Shown here: piece by piece, positions 7,265 to 15,621 of the stretch
Numbering within the stretch: the first letter of the stretch is position 1
Layout: each line of letters opens with the position of its first letter
Source of the DNA: Deltaproteobacteria bacterium
GTDB taxonomy: Bacteria; Desulfobacterota; Desulfobaccia; Desulfobaccales; 0-14-0-80-60-11
Assembly: GCA_023381945.1 (NCBI GenBank)
Contig: JAMCQY010000216.1
Span: forward strand, 1 to 25,442
Length of the DNA stretch: 25,442 bases
Direction of reading: 5' to 3'
Program-made: the position numbers and the translations under genes
Notes under the pieces: model-generated
Told to the model about the DNA's origin: nothing
Database searches by the model: none
Seen by the model: only the letters and a program-made list of their open reading frames with translations

Positions 7265-7885
7265 ATGCGCCCTAATAAAGTCTTATGGATCGGCTTGGTG
7301 GTCATTGCCATCAGCGCTACCCTGGCCGCGCATTATTTCCCCGTGTTTCCCGGGGACGTGGCGGTGGCGAGGTGGGTGCAATCCCTGGTCCCTCAAGACC
7401 TGGGTTGGGCGGAGCGCGTCTCCAGGACGGCCCAATTTCCCTGGGTCCTGCTGATATTGGCGCTGGTCATGGCTCTTTCCCGGGGCCTGGCCGGCTGGCG
7501 GGCCGCAGTGCTCCCGATTATCAGCCTGGTAGGAATAATGGTCCTGGGAAACTATATCCTCAGCCCGGCCGTTGCCCGGCCGCGGCCTTCTCCCGACTTG
7601 GTGCGGGTCTTTCGGCCATTTTCGGGTTATGGCTTCCCCTCCCTATCCGTCCTGGTGTCTGCCGCAACTTTCGGCTTTCTGGCAATTCTGGCCACGCTGA
7701 AGAGTTCCGGCTGGCGGCGCACCTGCTGGTTGCTGGGCTGCGCTGCTATCCTCATCATTGGCGGGGTGGCCCGTATCGCCCTGGGAGCGCACTGGCCCAG
7801 CGACGTGATTATTTCTTATTACCTGGGATTACTCTGGGCGGCCTTCCTGATTCGGTTTTTCTTTTCGAGGTCCGCCCTGAGATGA
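7265..7885 (+). CDS. PAP2-like membrane protein with degenerate catalytic motifs
   Basis: A 206-aa protein with about five hydrophobic helices and the overall PAP2 (phosphatidic acid phosphatase type 2) layout; family members hydrolyse lipid phosphates such as undecaprenyl diphosphate. Motif 3 is intact as ARIALGAHWPSD (R170, H176, D180). Motif 1 (normally KxxxxxxRP) reads SPAVARPRP with S100 at the Lys position. Motif 2 (normally PSGH) reads PSLS at 125-128, so the general-acid His is missing. It may therefore be inactive as a classical phosphatase or have a shifted role. The start at 7265 is ATG with only a weak purine stretch upstream. It precedes the nuo operon by 259 bp and probably is a separate unit. 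Confidence 0.75.
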   Translation: MRPNKVLWIGLVVIAISATLAAHYFPVFPGDVAVARWVQSLVPQDLGWAERVSRTAQFPWVLLILALVMALSRGLAGWRAAVLPIISLVGIMVLGNYILSPAVARPRPSPDLVRVFRPFSGYGFPSLSVLVSAATFGFLAILATLKSSGWRRTCWLLGCAAILIIGGVARIALGAHWPSDVIISYYLGLLWAAFLIRFFFSRSALR

Positions 7886-8004
7886 TCGGTCTCACGCCAA
7901 GTCGCAAGAATGTAGGCGGGGAGACGCCAGCCCCACCAACCTTTTCATAATTTTGGGGCCGAAAGCCCATGAGGAACTGCAAGGGCGACTCCCCGGGTTG
8001 AGCC

Positions 8005-8033
8005 TTGACAGGTGGGAGCGCGGTTCTTAGGTT
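8005..8033 (+). promoter_or_regulatory. Candidate sigma-70-type promoter for the nuo operon
   Basis: TTGACA at 8005-8010 is a perfect -35 hexamer. A 17-nt spacer is followed by TAGGTT (8028-8033), a poor -10. It lies about 110 nt upstream of nuoA in a gap (7886-8144) that turns AT-rich after 8030. The gap also carries a GTAGGCGGGGAGACGCC stretch after the PAP2 gene. Other -10-like AT stretches occur up to 8100, so the exact promoter is uncertain. Confidence 0.3.
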
Positions 8034-8144
8034 TTATAGGTAGTTACCCCTGGCGCTGTAAGAATAACTATTAATAATGATTACCCTTTTTAACTATAGT
8101 CTTCCCCAATCAAGGCATTTACAGAGTTATTTTCAGGAAGCTTT

Positions 8145-8570
8145 ATGCAGCCGGTAAGTCCCGCCATCTTGAGCCCCTGGTCCCCTGGATTGCTCAGTCT
8201 GGCCCTCTATACCGGCATTGTCCTGGTCCTGCTGGGGTTGCTGTTGTTCCTGACCCGGTGGCTGGGGGAACAGAAGCCCGACTATGAAAAGAAACGACCC
8301 TACGAATGCGGGGTGATTCCCACCGGCGGCGCCCGTTTCCGCTATCCGGTGCCCTTTTACCTGGTGGCGGTTTTTTTTCTCATCTTCGACGTGGAAACCG
8401 CCCTGATCTTTTCCTGGGCGGTGGCCATCGAAGACCTCGGTTGGCGCGGCTGGCTGCAGATCAGCTTTTTCATCATCATCCTGCTCCTCAGCCTGGTTTA
8501 TCTGTGGCTCAAAGGAGGGCTCGATTGGCAGCCCCGGTTACTTCGAAAGGCGTCACCACTCCGGAAATAA
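8145..8570 (+). CDS. nuoA: NADH-quinone oxidoreductase subunit A (complex I)
   Basis: Small membrane subunit (141 aa) at the junction of the hydrophilic and membrane arms of complex I. Three hydrophobic helices are visible. The family marks are [13 protein letters not shown] on the cytoplasmic loop and [19 protein letters not shown] in the second helix, with the conserved Asp-Val-Glu. AGGAAG lies 5 nt upstream of the ATG at 8145. It is the first gene of the nuo operon and overlaps the next gene, nuoBCD, by 46 nt. Confidence 0.95.
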   Translation: MQPVSPAILSPWSPGLLSLALYTGIVLVLLGLLLFLTRWLGEQKPDYEKKRPYECGVIPTGGARFRYPVPFYLVAVFFLIFDVETALIFSWAVAIEDLGWRGWLQISFFIIILLLSLVYLWLKGGLDWQPRLLRKASPLRK

Positions 8571-10984
8571 TCCGCGGTCTGGAATATCTGAACCGGCCGC
8601 GGTTTGAAAGGGGGGAACAGCCCGGCAGCCGGATGGAACACGCCCTCGATTCCCTGATCAACTGGTGCCGGGCCTACAGCTTCTGGCCCCTCTTTTTCGG
8701 GCTGTCCTGCTGTTTCATCGAAGAGATCACCGCCTGGACCCCCCGCTTCGACATCTCCCGGTTCGGGGCCGAGGTCCTCAGGGGCTCGCCCCGGCAATCG
8801 GACCTGCTGATCATCTCCGGCACGGTTTTCAAGAAGATCGCCCCAGTGGTGCTCAGGCTCTATGAGCAGATGACCGAGCCGAAATGGGTCATCTCCATGG
8901 GCTCCTGCGCCAACTGCGGCGGCATGTACGACTGCTACAGCGTGGTTCAGGGCGTCGACCAGATCCTGCCGGTGGATATCTACATCCCCGGCTGTCCGCC
9001 GCGGCCCGAGGCGGTTATGCAGTCCATTGTGCTGCTCCAGGAGAAGGTGATGTCCGAACGGCCGCTGCGCAAGATCCTGCACCGGCCCGGCGGCAGCCAG
9101 GGGACGCAGATTCCCATTCTGGCGGACGGCCTGACCAAATCCAGGGATTGCCGGGGCCCCGGCTATTACGGCACCCCGCCCCGGGGCTCCGAGGAGACCC
9201 CGCCCATGTTTTTCGATTCCCGGTCCGACCAGATGTGGACTCCGCCACCCCCTTGGATCGAACTAAAGGAGACGGATCAATCCCTGGCCAAGACCTTAAA
9301 AGAAAAATTCGGGGACGCGGTGGCCCAGGCGGAAAATACCTCGGACATGCTGACCTTTCAGGTGGAAGCGGAACGGGTCAAAGAAGTGCTGCGCTTTTTA
9401 AAAACCGAGTCTGAACCAAAATTTCTGCGCCTGGACGACCTGACCGCGGTGGACGAAACCGCCCGGCGGGAGCGGGAGAAGTACCCGGATTTCACCCTGA
9501 ACTACCAGCTTCTCTCCTTCGAGTCGGCCACGCGGGTGCGCCTGAAGGCGCCGCTTTTAGGACCTGCGCCGGCTATCCGCACCATCACCGACCTCTGGCC
9601 CTCGGCCAATTGGTACGAGCGCGAGGCCTTTGATATGTTCGGCATTCATTTCGAAGGCCACCCTCGCCTGTGGCGCATCCTCATGCCTCACGATTGGGAG
9701 GGGCATCCACTCAGAAAAAGCTATCCGGACCGGGCCACCGACATGCCGCCCTACACTCATTACGATGCCCAGAAGCACCAACCCCGTGACGGCGGCGAAT
9801 ATTTTGCCGGGCAGCTGACCGAGGACCAGTATGTCCTGAATATCGGACCGCACCACATCAGCACCCACGGCCTGATTCGGTTTATCCTGGCCCTAAGGGG
9901 CGAAGAGATCACCGCCCTCGACACGGATATCGGCTATCACCACCGGGCAGCGGAGAAGATCGGCGAGCGGCAAAACTGGCACCAATTCATCCCCTATACC
10001 GACCGGGTGGACTATCTCACCGGGGTGGCCAACAACCTCACCTACCTGCTGGCGGTGGAGAAGCTGGCGGGTATCCCGGTGCCGGACCGGGCTCAGGTTA
10101 TCCGGGTGATGCTCACCGAGTTCTTCCGCCTCAGCAACCACCTGGTATGGTTTTCCACCTACACCCACGACACCGGCGCCATGACCCCCAACTTCTACTG
10201 CTTCGCCGAGCGGGAGAAGATCATGGACATCGTCGAGCTGATCACCGGAGGGCGGCTCCATCCCTCCTGGTTCCGGCTGGGCGGCGTGGCCATGGACCTG
10301 CCCGAGGGCTGGAAGGAACTGGTGGATGATTTTGTCAAGGTGTTCCCCAAGCGCATTAAGGAATTTGAGGCCCTGATCACTAAAAACCCCATCTTCCAGG
10401 CCCGAACCCGGGACGTGGGTTATCTCTCCAAGCAGAACGCCATGGAATGGGGGGTCACCGGACCCAACCTCAGGGCCAGCGGCCTGGAATGGGATTTGCG
10501 CAAGCAGATGCCTTATTCGGGCTATGAACACTACGATTTCGACATTCCCTACGCCACCGGCGGCGATTGCTACGCCCGTTATCTGGTGCGGGTGGAGGAG
10601 ATGCGCCAGAGTGTCAGGATCATCGAGCAGGCTGCCAACCGGATGCCGCCGGGGCGCTGGCTCAGCGACGACTACCGTTACATCATTCCCCCCAAGGAAG
10701 AGACCCTGACGGACATCGAGACCCTGATTCATCATTTCATCAACGTCACCCGCGGCGCCAAGATTCCCCGGGGGGAGGCCTACATGGCCACCGAGCACCC
10801 GCGGGGTGAGCAGGGGGTGTATGCTGCCAGCGACGGCCTGCACATGGCTTACCGGCTGCGGTTCCGGTCGCCCGGTTTTGCCCACGTCCAGGCCATGCCC
10901 CTGATGGCGGCGGGACATTTGCTTTCCGATCTGATTGCGATTCTTGGGTCGGTTGACTTTATTTTACCGGATATCGATAGGTAA
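8525..10984 (+). CDS. nuoBCD: Complex I subunits B, C and D fused in one polypeptide
   Basis: One 819-aa frame carries three peripheral-arm subunits that normally transfer electrons to quinone. Residues 1-185 are NuoB, with the N2 cluster ligands C62, C63 (LSCCFIE), C128 (GSCANCGG) and C157 (IPGCPPRP). After a Gly/Pro-rich linker, about 245-405 is NuoC ([20 protein letters not shown]). About 432-819 is NuoD, starting [17 protein letters not shown]. The NuoD part keeps the quinone-site His in STHG and the Tyr of the DRVDY segment, and ends [11 protein letters not shown]. The start is TTG at 8525: a perfect AGGAGG (8513-8518) stands 6 nt before it, whereas the ATG at 8633 would remove conserved N-terminal residues. 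The C-D part is most like E. coli NuoCD. A B-C-D fusion is rarer; I recall such fusions annotated in some Geobacter-type genomes. Confidence 0.95.
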   Translation: MAAPVTSKGVTTPEIIRGLEYLNRPRFERGEQPGSRMEHALDSLINWCRAYSFWPLFFGLSCCFIEEITAWTPRFDISRFGAEVLRGSPRQSDLLIISGTVFKKIAPVVLRLYEQMTEPKWVISMGSCANCGGMYDCYSVVQGVDQILPVDIYIPGCPPRPEAVMQSIVLLQEKVMSERPLRKILHRPGGSQGTQIPILADGLTKSRDCRGPGYYGTPPRGSEETPPMFFDSRSDQMWTPPPPWIELKETDQSLAKTLKEKFGDAVAQAENTSDMLTFQVEAERVKEVLRFLKTESEPKFLRLDDLTAVDETARREREKYPDFTLNYQLLSFESATRVRLKAPLLGPAPAIRTITDLWPSANWYEREAFDMFGIHFEGHPRLWRILMPHDWEGHPLRKSYPDRATDMPPYTHYDAQKHQPRDGGEYFAGQLTEDQYVLNIGPHHISTHGLIRFILALRGEEITALDTDIGYHHRAAEKIGERQNWHQFIPYTDRVDYLTGVANNLTYLLAVEKLAGIPVPDRAQVIRVMLTEFFRLSNHLVWFSTYTHDTGAMTPNFYCFAEREKIMDIVELITGGRLHPSWFRLGGVAMDLPEGWKELVDDFVKVFPKRIKEFEALITKNPIFQARTRDVGYLSKQNAMEWGVTGPNLRASGLEWDLRKQMPYSGYEHYDFDIPYATGGDCYARYLVRVEEMRQSVRIIEQAANRMPPGRWLSDDYRYIIPPKEETLTDIETLIHHFINVTRGAKIPRGEAYMATEHPRGEQGVYAASDGLHMAYRLRFRSPGFAHVQAMPLMAAGHLLSDLIAILGSVDFILPDIDR

Positions 10985-11012
10985 GTTTCGAGTTCCGAGT
11001 TCCGAGAATCAG

Positions 11013-11029
11013 GGTGGGCACGGCCCACC
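11013..11029. repeat. GGTGGGC-ACG-GCCCACC hairpin
   Basis: Perfect 7-bp arms with a 3-nt loop, 28 nt after the nuoBCD stop. It follows a short GAGTTCCGAGTTCCGAG direct repeat (10990-11006). No T-run follows, so it is not a standard terminator. Confidence 0.65.
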
Positions 11030-11045
11030 AGATATCTCTAAATAG

Positions 11046-11124
11046 AAATCCCCCCGGGGTCCCCCCTTTGATAAGAGGGGGGATAAAAGTCCCCCTTTGA
11101 AAAGGGGGGATATAGGGGGGATTT
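11046..11124. repeat. 79-bp MITE-like element with AAATCCCCCC/GGGGGGATTT ends
   Basis: Perfect 10-bp terminal inverted repeats AAATCCCCCC (11046-11055) and GGGGGGATTT (11115-11124) enclose two further hairpins, CCCCCCTTTGATAAGAGGGGGG and CCCCCTTTGAAAAGGGGG. It has no coding capacity. It sits between nuoBCD and nuoE and ends 25 nt before the nuoE start, leaving nuoE without a recognisable ribosome-binding site. Its form resembles dispersed repeats I know from cyanobacteria and other bacteria. Confidence 0.8.
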
Positions 11125-11149
11125 AGAAAAATGGCTAATTTTAAAATTT

Positions 11150-11644
11150 ATGATCCCGCAAGAATTACGAGAACAATTGCAAACCCAAATCGCCGAGGCC
11201 GAACACGCCCGGGAGCAGGCGATTAACGTCATGTTCGCGGTTCAGAAACATTACGGCTACCTGAGCGATGAGGGTCTGGAGGAGGCGGCGGGCCTTCTTA
11301 AGCTGACCCCGCTGGAATTGGAGGAACTGGCCACCTTTTATGACTTTCTCTACCGGCGCCCGGTCGGTAGATATGTCATCCATGTGTGCGATGGGGTGGT
11401 TTGCTGGATGTTCCATGAAAACAGTATGTTCGATTATCTCTGCAAAAAACTGGGGGTGGGCGCCGGGGAAGTTTCGGCGGACGGCTGGTTCACCGTGTTG
11501 CCCACGGCCTGCATCGGTTTCTGCGATCACGCTCCTGCCATGTTGATTAATGGCAAGATGTACGGCCCTCTCACCCCTTCGGCAATCGACGAGATTTTGG
11601 AGAAGCTGAAGGAAGAATACCACGACGTGGTGACACCTAAATAA
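11150..11644 (+). CDS. nuoE: NADH-quinone oxidoreductase subunit E (complex I)
   Basis: Thioredoxin-like peripheral-arm subunit (164 aa) that carries the [2Fe-2S] cluster N1a beside the FMN of NuoF. The four ligands are C80 and C85 (HVCDGVVCW) and C121 and C125 (TACIGFCDHAPAM), the C-x4-C...C-x3-C pattern of the family. The N-terminal helical part (residues 1-65) includes VQKHYGYLS and LELEELATFYDF. The ATG at 11150 is the only start that keeps the family's N-terminus. The preceding TTAAAATTT shows no Shine-Dalgarno sequence; an ATG at 11131 is out of frame. It is followed by a hairpin-bearing gap and nuoF. Confidence 0.95.
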   Translation: MIPQELREQLQTQIAEAEHAREQAINVMFAVQKHYGYLSDEGLEEAAGLLKLTPLELEELATFYDFLYRRPVGRYVIHVCDGVVCWMFHENSMFDYLCKKLGVGAGEVSADGWFTVLPTACIGFCDHAPAMLINGKMYGPLTPSAIDEILEKLKEEYHDVVTPK

Positions 11645-11657
11645 TAGGGATTGGTGG

Positions 11658-11704
11658 GGCGGCCGTCCCAGGCCGCCAATCGTCGGCAGGCGGAGACGCC
11701 CGCC
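11658..11704. repeat. Double-hairpin sequence between nuoE and nuoF
   Basis: GGCGGCC (11658-11664) and GGCCGCC (11671-11677) form one hairpin. The following GGCAGGCGGAGACGCCCGCCT segment forms a weaker second one. It begins about 13 nt after the nuoE stop. The layout resembles the GTAGG-ended composite elements but the ends are degenerate. Confidence 0.55.
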
Positions 11705-11733
11705 TCACTGAGGCACGCTTCACCGAGAAAAAA

Positions 11734-13038
11734 ATGTTTAAAGAAGTGTTGTTTAAAAACCGCCGGCCCGACCGCCCCGCCACATTCGATGAGTACCGGC
11801 AGAGCGGCGGCTATGAGGCCTTGATCAAGGCTGTGAAAGAGCGGAAGCCGGAGGAGGTCCAGAAACTGGTGCTGGATTCCGGCTTGCGCGGCCGGGGCGG
11901 GGCCGGCTTCCCAACCGGCCGCAAATGGGCTTTCATCCCTCCCGACTCAGGCTTTCCGCGCTATCTGGCGCCCAATACCGACGAAATGGAGCCCGGGACT
12001 TTCAAGGACCGGGTGCTGGTGAATACCGACCCCCATCTGGTCATCGAAGGCATCATCCTGGCGGGATATGCGGTTCAGGCACAGACCGCTTATTTCTTTA
12101 TTCGGCCATCCTATGAGGCGGACGCCGAACTCATCGAGCGAGAGGCCGAAGTGGCCCGGCAGGCCGGCTTTTTGGGGAAAAATATTCTGGGGAGCGACTT
12201 CTCTTTTGACCTGGTCGCACACCGCAGCGCCGGGCGCTATATCTGCGGTGAGGCCACCGCCCTGGTCCAAGCCCTCCAGGGCAACCGGGTCTACCCCTTG
12301 AAAGATCGCCGTATGGCCTCTGACGGTCTCTGGCACCGGCCCACCATTGTTAATAATGCCGAGACCCTGGCCTGCGTGCCGGGCATTTTGCGCCATGGGG
12401 CGGACTGGTTCAAAGGCCTGGCCCGGACCAAGTCCGGGGCCGGGACCAAGCTCTTCTGCGTCAGCGGCAAGGTCAACCAGCCTGGCTGCTACGAGCTGCC
12501 GGTAGGCGTAACGCTCAGGGAAATAATCGAAGAGTCGGCAGGCGGGCTGATGGAGGGCTCAGAGTTAAAAGCGGTCATGCCCGGCGGGGCCTCCACGGCC
12601 TTCATGCCCGCCAAATACTATGATGTGGAGATGGATTTCGAACCCCTGGAGAAAATCGGCCACCGGCTGGGAACCGCAGCCATCATGGTCTTTGACCAAG
12701 GCACTTGCCTGGTGGCTGCCGCCCTCAACCTGACGGAGTATTTTGCTCGGGAATCCTGCGGTTACTGCACTCCGTGCCGGGAGGGCCTGCCCTACCTCAG
12801 GGATCTGCTCTGGCGGATCGAGGCCGGAGAAGGCAGGGAGGAGTTCATACCCATGATCGAAGAAATGGCCCGTTATATGGACTACTCTTATTGCGGCTTC
12901 GCCCCCGGGGCGGCGGAGCCGATCTTGGGGCTGCTGAAATATTTTAAAGACGAGATTCGGGAACATATCAGCCAGAAAAAATGCCCGTTTTCCGAGACTT
13001 ACCGGCCGAACCGGCAACTATGGTACCCGGCGGAGTGA
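11734..13038 (+). CDS. nuoF: NADH-quinone oxidoreductase subunit F (complex I), unusual nucleotide pocket
   Basis: FMN and [4Fe-4S] N3 subunit (434 aa) that takes hydride from the pyridine nucleotide. The glycine-rich FMN/nucleotide loop GLRGRGGAGFPTGRKW (50-65) is intact, as is TDEMEPGTFKDR (82-93). N3 ligands are C342, C345, C348 (ESCGYCTPCREG) and C387 (SYCGFAPGA). Two normally strict segments differ. ICGEET is ICGEAT (A174 at the position of E. coli E183). KPPFPA is KDRRMA (190-195), with Arg at the Phe that stacks on adenine in the Thermus structure. Overall it resembles E. coli NuoF, not the longer hydrogenase-type HoxF/HydB. The start is ATG 11734 with only GAG upstream. The switch suggests altered NADH/NADPH preference; this is inference. 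Confidence 0.94.
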   Translation: MFKEVLFKNRRPDRPATFDEYRQSGGYEALIKAVKERKPEEVQKLVLDSGLRGRGGAGFPTGRKWAFIPPDSGFPRYLAPNTDEMEPGTFKDRVLVNTDPHLVIEGIILAGYAVQAQTAYFFIRPSYEADAELIEREAEVARQAGFLGKNILGSDFSFDLVAHRSAGRYICGEATALVQALQGNRVYPLKDRRMASDGLWHRPTIVNNAETLACVPGILRHGADWFKGLARTKSGAGTKLFCVSGKVNQPGCYELPVGVTLREIIEESAGGLMEGSELKAVMPGGASTAFMPAKYYDVEMDFEPLEKIGHRLGTAAIMVFDQGTCLVAAALNLTEYFARESCGYCTPCREGLPYLRDLLWRIEAGEGREEFIPMIEEMARYMDYSYCGFAPGAAEPILGLLKYFKDEIREHISQKKCPFSETYRPNRQLWYPAE

Positions 13039-13050
13039 GAAAAATTAACC

Positions 13051-13109
13051 GTAGGGGCGCACCCATGTGTGCGCCCTAACTCAGGGCGGACACGCGGGTG
13101 CGCCCCTAC
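13051..13109. repeat. 59-bp composite element with GTAGGGGC/GCCCCTAC ends, copy 2
   Basis: It has GTAGGGGC (13051-13058) and GCCCCTAC (13102-13109) ends. Inside, GGGCGCAC/GTGCGCCC forms one hairpin and an imperfect GGGCG...CGCCC the second. It starts 12 nt after the nuoF stop and ends 10 nt before the nuoG ATG. Confidence 0.82.
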
Positions 13110-13119
13110 ATTAGACAAT

Positions 13120-15621
13120 ATGCCCAAACTCATCATCGACAACCGGCCCATCGAGGTCACGGAAGGAACCAAGGTCATCGCTGCGGCCGAAAAATTGGGG
13201 ATCATTATTCCGCGGTTCTGCTATCATCCCGGCCTGGGCTCTTTCGGGGCCTGCCGGATGTGCGCCGTCAAATTCGAGGATGGGCCGGTGAAGGGCATCA
13301 AAATGAGCTGCATGGAAGATGCCCGGGATGGCATGGTGGTCTCGACCGCCGACCCGGAGGCCGTGGAGTTCCGCAAGTACGTCATTGAATGGCTGATGAT
13401 GCACCATCCCCTGGACTGCCCGGTGTGCGACGAAGGCGGCCACTGCCTTCTTCAGGATGAGACGGTCTCCGGCGGCCATGGCATCCGCCGCTATCCGGGG
13501 CGCAAGCGCACTTACCACGATCAGTACCTCGGGGCCTTCGTGCAGCACGAGATGAACCGCTGCATCCAATGCTGGCGCTGCCGCAACTTTTACCAGGAAT
13601 TTGCCGGGTACCGGGATTTCGGGGCCATGCAGATTGGCAACCGCATGTATTTCGGCCGCTATAAGGACGGCCCGTTGGAGAGTCCCTTTTCGGGAAATAT
13701 TATTGACATCTGCCCCACCGGGGTGCTCACCGATAAACCGGCCCGTTTCGTGGGGCGGCGCTGGGACTTCGAACGGGCCCCGTCAGTGTGCCTCCATTGT
13801 TCCCTGGGCTGCAACACCACCGGCAGCGCCCGCTACCGGCAGATGTGGCGCCAGGAAGCGCGCCACCATGAAATGGTGAACGGCTATTTCATCTGCGACC
13901 GGGGACGCTACGGCTTCACTTACGAAAGCCACGCGGACCGGCCCCGCCGGGCCCGGGTTTCCGGAAAAGAGGTGGATTGGCAGGAAGGCATTGCGGCGGC
14001 TGCCGGGAAGCTGGCCCAAATTGCGGCAACTTCCGGCCCCGGAGCCATCGCCTGCCTGGGCTCGCCCCGCAGCAGCCTGGAGTCCCAGGCGATGCTCAAG
14101 CGCTTCTGCCGCATCCTGGGATGGACTGAGCCCTACTATTTTTCGGTGCCAGCGCAGGAGCGTAAGGTCAAGGCCGCGGTCTCCCATCTGTCCGCCCGCC
14201 TGGCGGTGTCTATGCGGGAACTGGAAAAGGCGGACTTCATCCTGGTGGCCGGGGCTGATCCGGTGAATGAAGCCCCCATGCTGGCCCTGGCTTTGCGCCA
14301 GGCCTGGCGCGCCGGAGGCAAGGTGGTAGTGTTGGACCCGCGGCCGGTTTCCCTCCCCTTTAGATTTCAGCACCTGCCCCTGGCTCCGGGGAATCTCAAT
14401 GCGGCCCTGGGAATGATAGGGGCGCGGGCCCTGGACGGCAAGAATTTGGAGGGGCTTTCCCCCGGGATGCGGCAATTTTACCAGGCCCTGCTGAAAGCCT
14501 ACCGCCCGGATGAGCAAACTTATGGCCGCTTGAATGACCTGAGCATGGAATTGGCCAAGGCTAAGCGGCCGATCCTGATCTGCGGCACCGATATCGTACA
14601 GGATGCCACACCGGCCCTGGCCGCGGATTTGGTGGCGCTGCTCCGGGAAGCCGGTTCAAATGCCGGGTTATTTTACCTGCTGCCCGGCGCCAATAGTTTT
14701 GGCGCCGCCCTGCTGTCCCCAGGCGGCGCCGGGGTGACCCCGCTGGTGGAGGCCTTGGAAAGCGGCGCCATCAAGGCTTTGCTGGTGGTGGAAGCCGACC
14801 CCGGCTGGGATTATCCGGACCGGGAGAGGCTGTCAAGGGCGTTGGAAAAGCTCGAATTGCTGGTGGTCCTGGACTGCCTGCCCACGCCCCTGGTGCAGCG
14901 GGCGGACGTGGTTTTTCCCACCCTTACCGTCTTCGAGCGCACCCCTGCCAGCTTCGTCAACCAGGAGGGCCGCCTGCAACTGGCCACGCCGGTGCACCGC
15001 GGCGGCGCTCCCATGAAGCAGGTCAGCGCGGGCCAGCATCCGCCCCGGACTTTTTTGAATTACATTCCCGGCGGCGAGCCTAAACACGCTACGGCAATTC
15101 TCTCAGAGTTGGCTGCGGCCTGTTCCCCGCAGGCAATACTGTCCACTGACGACCTCTGGGATTGGCTGATCCAGGAAAATCCGGTTTTTACCAATATTTC
15201 CGATTTATTGGCGCCGCCGCCCGGAGCCCGGCTGTTGCCCGAGGCCATCCCGGTTGCGGACTTGACGCTGACTGAAGCCTTGCAACCGGTTGCGCCTCTT
15301 TCGAACCACCTCGAACTTCTTCTGGTGGACTCGACCTTCGGCACTGAAGAACTGGCCAGCTACTCGAGGTATATCCACCCCGTGGAAGAGCATCCCCATT
15401 TGCATCTGCATCCCGAAGATGCGGCCAAGCTGGGCCTTCAGCCTGGGGACCAGGTGGCTTTACGGCTCCCGGGGGGCGAACTGCGGGTGCCCTTAGCGGT
15501 GGCGGAAAATATGGCTCCCGGGGTAATGATCTTGCCCCGGCATCGGCAACTGAATTGGCGCCTGGTGCCGGATTATCAGGTTTGGGTCGCAGCGAGCGAC
15601 ATCGTCAAGGTGGAAGAATAA
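13120..15621 (+). CDS. nuoG: NADH-quinone oxidoreductase subunit G (complex I)
   Basis: The large iron-sulfur subunit of the peripheral arm (833 aa), of the E. coli type with a degenerate molybdopterin-oxidoreductase-like C-terminal domain. Clusters can be read in order. N1b: C34, C45, C48, C64. N5: H96, C100, C103, C109 (HHPLDCPVCDEGGHC). N4: C148, C151, C154, C198 (RCIQCWRC, CPTG). The extra N7 cluster: C224, C227, C231, C259 (CLHCSLGC, ICDRGR). The C-terminal part runs from about 265 to the end. ATG 13120 is chosen because the upstream in-frame GTG at 13069 lies inside a palindromic repeat. No clear ribosome-binding site precedes it. The stop overlaps the nuoH start by one base (TAATG). 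Confidence 0.95.
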   Translation: MPKLIIDNRPIEVTEGTKVIAAAEKLGIIIPRFCYHPGLGSFGACRMCAVKFEDGPVKGIKMSCMEDARDGMVVSTADPEAVEFRKYVIEWLMMHHPLDCPVCDEGGHCLLQDETVSGGHGIRRYPGRKRTYHDQYLGAFVQHEMNRCIQCWRCRNFYQEFAGYRDFGAMQIGNRMYFGRYKDGPLESPFSGNIIDICPTGVLTDKPARFVGRRWDFERAPSVCLHCSLGCNTTGSARYRQMWRQEARHHEMVNGYFICDRGRYGFTYESHADRPRRARVSGKEVDWQEGIAAAAGKLAQIAATSGPGAIACLGSPRSSLESQAMLKRFCRILGWTEPYYFSVPAQERKVKAAVSHLSARLAVSMRELEKADFILVAGADPVNEAPMLALALRQAWRAGGKVVVLDPRPVSLPFRFQHLPLAPGNLNAALGMIGARALDGKNLEGLSPGMRQFYQALLKAYRPDEQTYGRLNDLSMELAKAKRPILICGTDIVQDATPALAADLVALLREAGSNAGLFYLLPGANSFGAALLSPGGAGVTPLVEALESGAIKALLVVEADPGWDYPDRERLSRALEKLELLVVLDCLPTPLVQRADVVFPTLTVFERTPASFVNQEGRLQLATPVHRGGAPMKQVSAGQHPPRTFLNYIPGGEPKHATAILSELAAACSPQAILSTDDLWDWLIQENPVFTNISDLLAPPPGARLLPEAIPVADLTLTEALQPVAPLSNHLELLLVDSTFGTEELASYSRYIHPVEEHPHLHLHPEDAAKLGLQPGDQVALRLPGGELRVPLAVAENMAPGVMILPRHRQLNWRLVPDYQVWVAASDIVKVEE

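Noticed and set aside
8306..8524. Upstream extension of nuoBCD to an earlier start
   Set aside because: It runs through nuoA in another frame with shadow-like composition; the TTG at 8525 has a perfect AGGAGG.
9893..10918. 341-codon open frame on the minus strand
   Set aside because: It lies fully antisense to the NuoD part of nuoBCD, its composition (Gly, His, Pro, Val rich) is typical of a GC-rich shadow, and it has no recognisable motif.
11046..11124. CRISPR-like or riboswitch structure before nuoE
   Set aside because: There are no repeated spacers; the symmetric ends and internal hairpins fit a MITE-like element better.
13069..13119. Longer nuoG N-terminus from a GTG
   Set aside because: The extra 17 codons lie inside a palindromic element; ATG 13120 matches the family start.
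13120..15621. NuoG as a formate dehydrogenase or hydrogenase subunit
   Set aside because: The N1b, N5, N4, N7 ligand order and its place in a complete nuo operon identify complex I; molybdopterin ligands of FdhF-type enzymes are not seen.
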